DNA from: Terriglobales bacterium
Lineage (GTDB): Bacteria; Acidobacteriota; Terriglobia; Terriglobales; Acidobacteriaceae
Assembly: GCA_030038475.1 (NCBI GenBank)
Contig: JASHOU010000010.1
Span: 93,058 to 157,057, forward strand
Reading direction: 5' to 3'
Length of the DNA: 64,000 bases
Shown: piece after piece, positions 62,576 to 64,000 of the stretch
Position numbering within the stretch: position 1 is the stretch's first letter
Layout: every line of letters starts with the position of its first letter
Made by a program: the position numbers and the translations under genes
Notes under the pieces: generated by a model
The model's database searches: none
Told to the model about the DNA's origin: nothing
What the model saw: only the letters and a program-made list of their open reading frames with translations

Positions 62576-63453
62576 TTCTCCGTGTCTCCGTGCCTCCGTG
62601 GTGAGTTCTTCTTCAACTCGTGGGCGCGCTCGAATTCGTCCGCCAGTTGCTTCGAGTCAAGATTTTCCCGGATGTGCGCGAGGCGCTGTTCCAGCTTTTG
62701 CATCGCATCCGAAATATGATTTTTATTCGTAATTGCGATGTCGCGCCACATCGAGTAGGGACTGCCGGAGATGCGGGTCATCTCGCGCAGCGCTCGTCCG
62801 CCAATGTCGAGCACAGGAGTGCCGGGACCGAATTCGTCGACCAGCGTCGCCGCGAGCGCAGTCGAAATCATCTGCGGCAGATGGCTGATCCAGGCGCACA
62901 AACGATCATGTTCGGCGGAATCGAGGACGGCGATCTTCGCTCCCATCTTTTCCGCGCAGTGGATAAACTCTCCGCACAGCCCGGCGTGAACATTCTGGCC
63001 GGGAAGCGGTGTGAACAGCCAGGCCGCGCCCTCGAAAAGATCGGCGTCGGCAAACTCCACGCCGGCGTGTTCTTTCCCCGCCATCGGGTGTCCAGCAAGA
63101 AATCGATGCCCGGCACTGGGTCCAAACGATTTTGCCACGCGCGCCACAACCTCGGCCTTGGTACTGCCAACGTCTGTGACCAGCGTTTTGGATGGCAGCA
63201 TTGGGCCGAGCCGGTCGATCAGATCGAGAATCGGAATCACGGGCGTCGCCAGCACCACCAGATCGCTGCCGCGCACCGCATCGGAGGGATTGGTCGTGCC
63301 CGCTTCAATGGCGCCGCAATCGCGGGCGCGTTCCAACACGGGTGCGCGATCGCACCCGACGATGCGCCCCACCAGATGGCGTTTCCTCAGCGCAAGGCCG
63401 AGCGAGCCTCCGATCAACCCGGTTCCGATGATGGTGACTTGTTTGAAGGGCAT
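62566..63453 (-). CDS. tyrA: Prephenate dehydrogenase
   Basis: The 295-residue product has the NAD-binding start VTIIGTGLIGGSLGLALRKR and D in VGCDRAP. Other TyrA features are VTDVGSTKAEVV, the catalytic His in AGHPMAGKEHAGVEFADADLF and AEHDRLCAWISHLPQMISTALA. It oxidatively decarboxylates prephenate to 4-hydroxyphenylpyruvate for tyrosine synthesis. The tail NSPRRHGDTEKIL is encoded by octamer repeats (TCTCCGTG, TCTCCGTG, CCTCCGTG at 62577-62600), so the last ~12 residues are repeat-derived. The start ATG lies at the foot of a 17-bp stem. It follows the DAHP synthase gene. Confidence 0.92.
   Translation of the reverse strand: MPFKQVTIIGTGLIGGSLGLALRKRHLVGRIVGCDRAPVLERARDCGAIEAGTTNPSDAVRGSDLVVLATPVIPILDLIDRLGPMLPSKTLVTDVGSTKAEVVARVAKSFGPSAGHRFLAGHPMAGKEHAGVEFADADLFEGAAWLFTPLPGQNVHAGLCGEFIHCAEKMGAKIAVLDSAEHDRLCAWISHLPQMISTALAATLVDEFGPGTPVLDIGGRALREMTRISGSPYSMWRDIAITNKNHISDAMQKLEQRLAHIRENLDSKQLADEFERAHELKKNSPRRHGDTEKIL
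62577..62600 (+). repeat. Tandem octamer (TCTCCGTG) within the tyrA 3' end
   Basis: Three adjacent copies, two identical and one with C for T at the first base, encode the tail RRHGDTE on the minus strand. A degenerate relative occurs at about 34845-34860. Confidence 0.75.
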
Positions 63454-63506
63454 TTGTAATTTGTAATTTGCAATTTTGAGTTTTGCTTCAATTACAAATT
63501 ACAAAT
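63452..63506. repeat. AT-rich inverted repeat overlapping the tyrA start
   Basis: ATTTGTAATTTGTAATT (63452-63468) is perfectly complementary to AATTACAAATTACAAAT (63490-63506), with a 21-nt loop. The tyrA ATG (63453-63451) is at the edge of the stem, and no ribosome site is visible in the leader. Confidence 0.75.
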
Positions 63507-63525
63507 CGCCAATTACAGATCGCCT

Positions 63526-64000
63526 CTACGCGATCTCGCGCCCCACCGCCGGCGCAACCATGCGCACCTGCTCCATCAACGCCGCAAACTGCTCCGGGTA
63601 GAGCGACTGCGCACCATCGGAGAGTGCCTTATCCGGCTGATGATGAACCTCGATCAACATGGCATCGGCGCCGGCCGCAACCGAGGCGAGCGCCATGGGC
63701 GCAACTTTGTCGCGGCGTCCCGTGCCGTGCGACGGATCGGCGGTCATGGGCAGGTGCGAAAGTTTGTGAATGATGGGGATCGCCGAAATATCCATGGTGT
63801 TGCGCGTGTAAGTTTCAAACGTGCGGATGCCACGCTCGCAGAGAATAATTTCGTAGTTGCCGCCGGCGAGGAGGTATTCCGCTGAGCACAACAGTTCTTC
63901 AATCGTGGCCGCGATGCCCCGCTTCAGCAGCACAGGTTTGCGTACTTTGCCCAGTTCGCGCAGCAGATTGAAGTTCTGCATGTTGCGCGCGCCCACCTGA
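63526..64000 (-). CDS. 3-deoxy-7-phosphoheptulonate synthase (DAHP synthase), 3' part
   Basis: The frame is open to the window edge, so only the C-terminal ~158 residues are seen. They contain [98 protein letters not shown]. These are the PEP- and metal-site motifs of the AroAbeta/KDPS-like DAHP synthases (Bacillus/Thermotoga type). It makes the first shikimate-pathway intermediate from PEP and erythrose 4-phosphate. It lies 72 bp upstream of tyrA, so feedback-regulated co-transcription is plausible. Confidence 0.92.
   Translation of the reverse strand, partial: QVGARNMQNFNLLRELGKVRKPVLLKRGIAATIEELLCSAEYLLAGGNYEIILCERGIRTFETYTRNTMDISAIPIIHKLSHLPMTADPSHGTGRRDKVAPMALASVAAGADAMLIEVHHQPDKALSDGAQSLYPEQFAALMEQVRMVAPAVGREIA

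Overview
The window looks like a chromosomal segment of an acidobacterium (Terriglobia-like). This rests on its mix of gene families: an Oar-type TonB receptor with an N-terminal carboxypeptidase-regulatory domain, a large SBBP-repeat/Ig-like exported protein, BBP2-type outer-membrane barrels, a TPR-CHAT protease, an SPR-like set of small octamer repeats between genes, and Gram-negative lipid A chemistry (a Kdo hydroxylase). The assignment is inferred from gene content only; there is no rRNA in the window. About fifty protein genes, one tRNA and several regulatory or repeat features can be supported.

Layout. 1-7 kb: an O-methyltransferase, a chimeric 90-codon gene whose tail resembles a tyrosine recombinase, tRNA-Leu(CAA), an SBBP-repeat protein and an alpha/beta hydrolase. 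A 33-bp piece of the tRNA recurs 4057 bp downstream at the end of the hydrolase gene, as expected for an att-flanked insertion. 7-18 kb: a TonB-dependent receptor, divergent from a FadR-type regulator that heads a catabolic operon (beta-hydroxyacid dehydrogenase, 2-oxoacid dehydrogenase E1 alpha, E1 beta and E2, an unusual M24 hydrolase, an outer-membrane barrel). 18-20.6 kb: cupin and small exported proteins, with a 27-bp palindromic mini-element flanked by an 8-bp direct repeat.

20.7-32.8 kb (read leftward): a peptide ABC transporter (two ATPases, two permeases, binding protein) overlaps, ATGA-coupled, an ECF sigma factor gene. That gene in turn abuts a 957-residue TPR-CHAT protease, followed by a small Cys/His-motif protein, a secreted subtilase and an HD-GYP phosphodiesterase. 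This sigma-CHAT-subtilase cassette is the best candidate for an undescribed signalling or protease system.

32.9-42 kb: an aromatic-catabolism locus. A LigM-type tetrahydrofolate O-demethylase, MetF and PurU would handle the methyl group. A type I (VOC) extradiol dioxygenase with GalB, GalC and GalD homologues would cleave the ring and convert 4-oxalomesaconate to pyruvate and oxaloacetate. A MarR gene sits upstream. Near-identical 14-bp palindromes lie in front of marR, ligM and metF, which predicts a small regulon. A second mini-element, with a 9-bp target duplication, lies in front of metF.

42-64 kb: a nucleoside-phosphorylase-like protein next to a papain-like protein, a porin, an EF-hand protein, a ClpX/ClpA-like ATPase, a LysM/putative glycoside hydrolase, a guanylate-kinase-like protein, a Kdo hydroxylase, IlvE, DinB and PilT. 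After these come a GNAT, an NmrA-like reductase, an APC permease, a dienelactone hydrolase, CoA transferase ScoAB, TyrA and the 3' part of a DAHP synthase that runs off the window.
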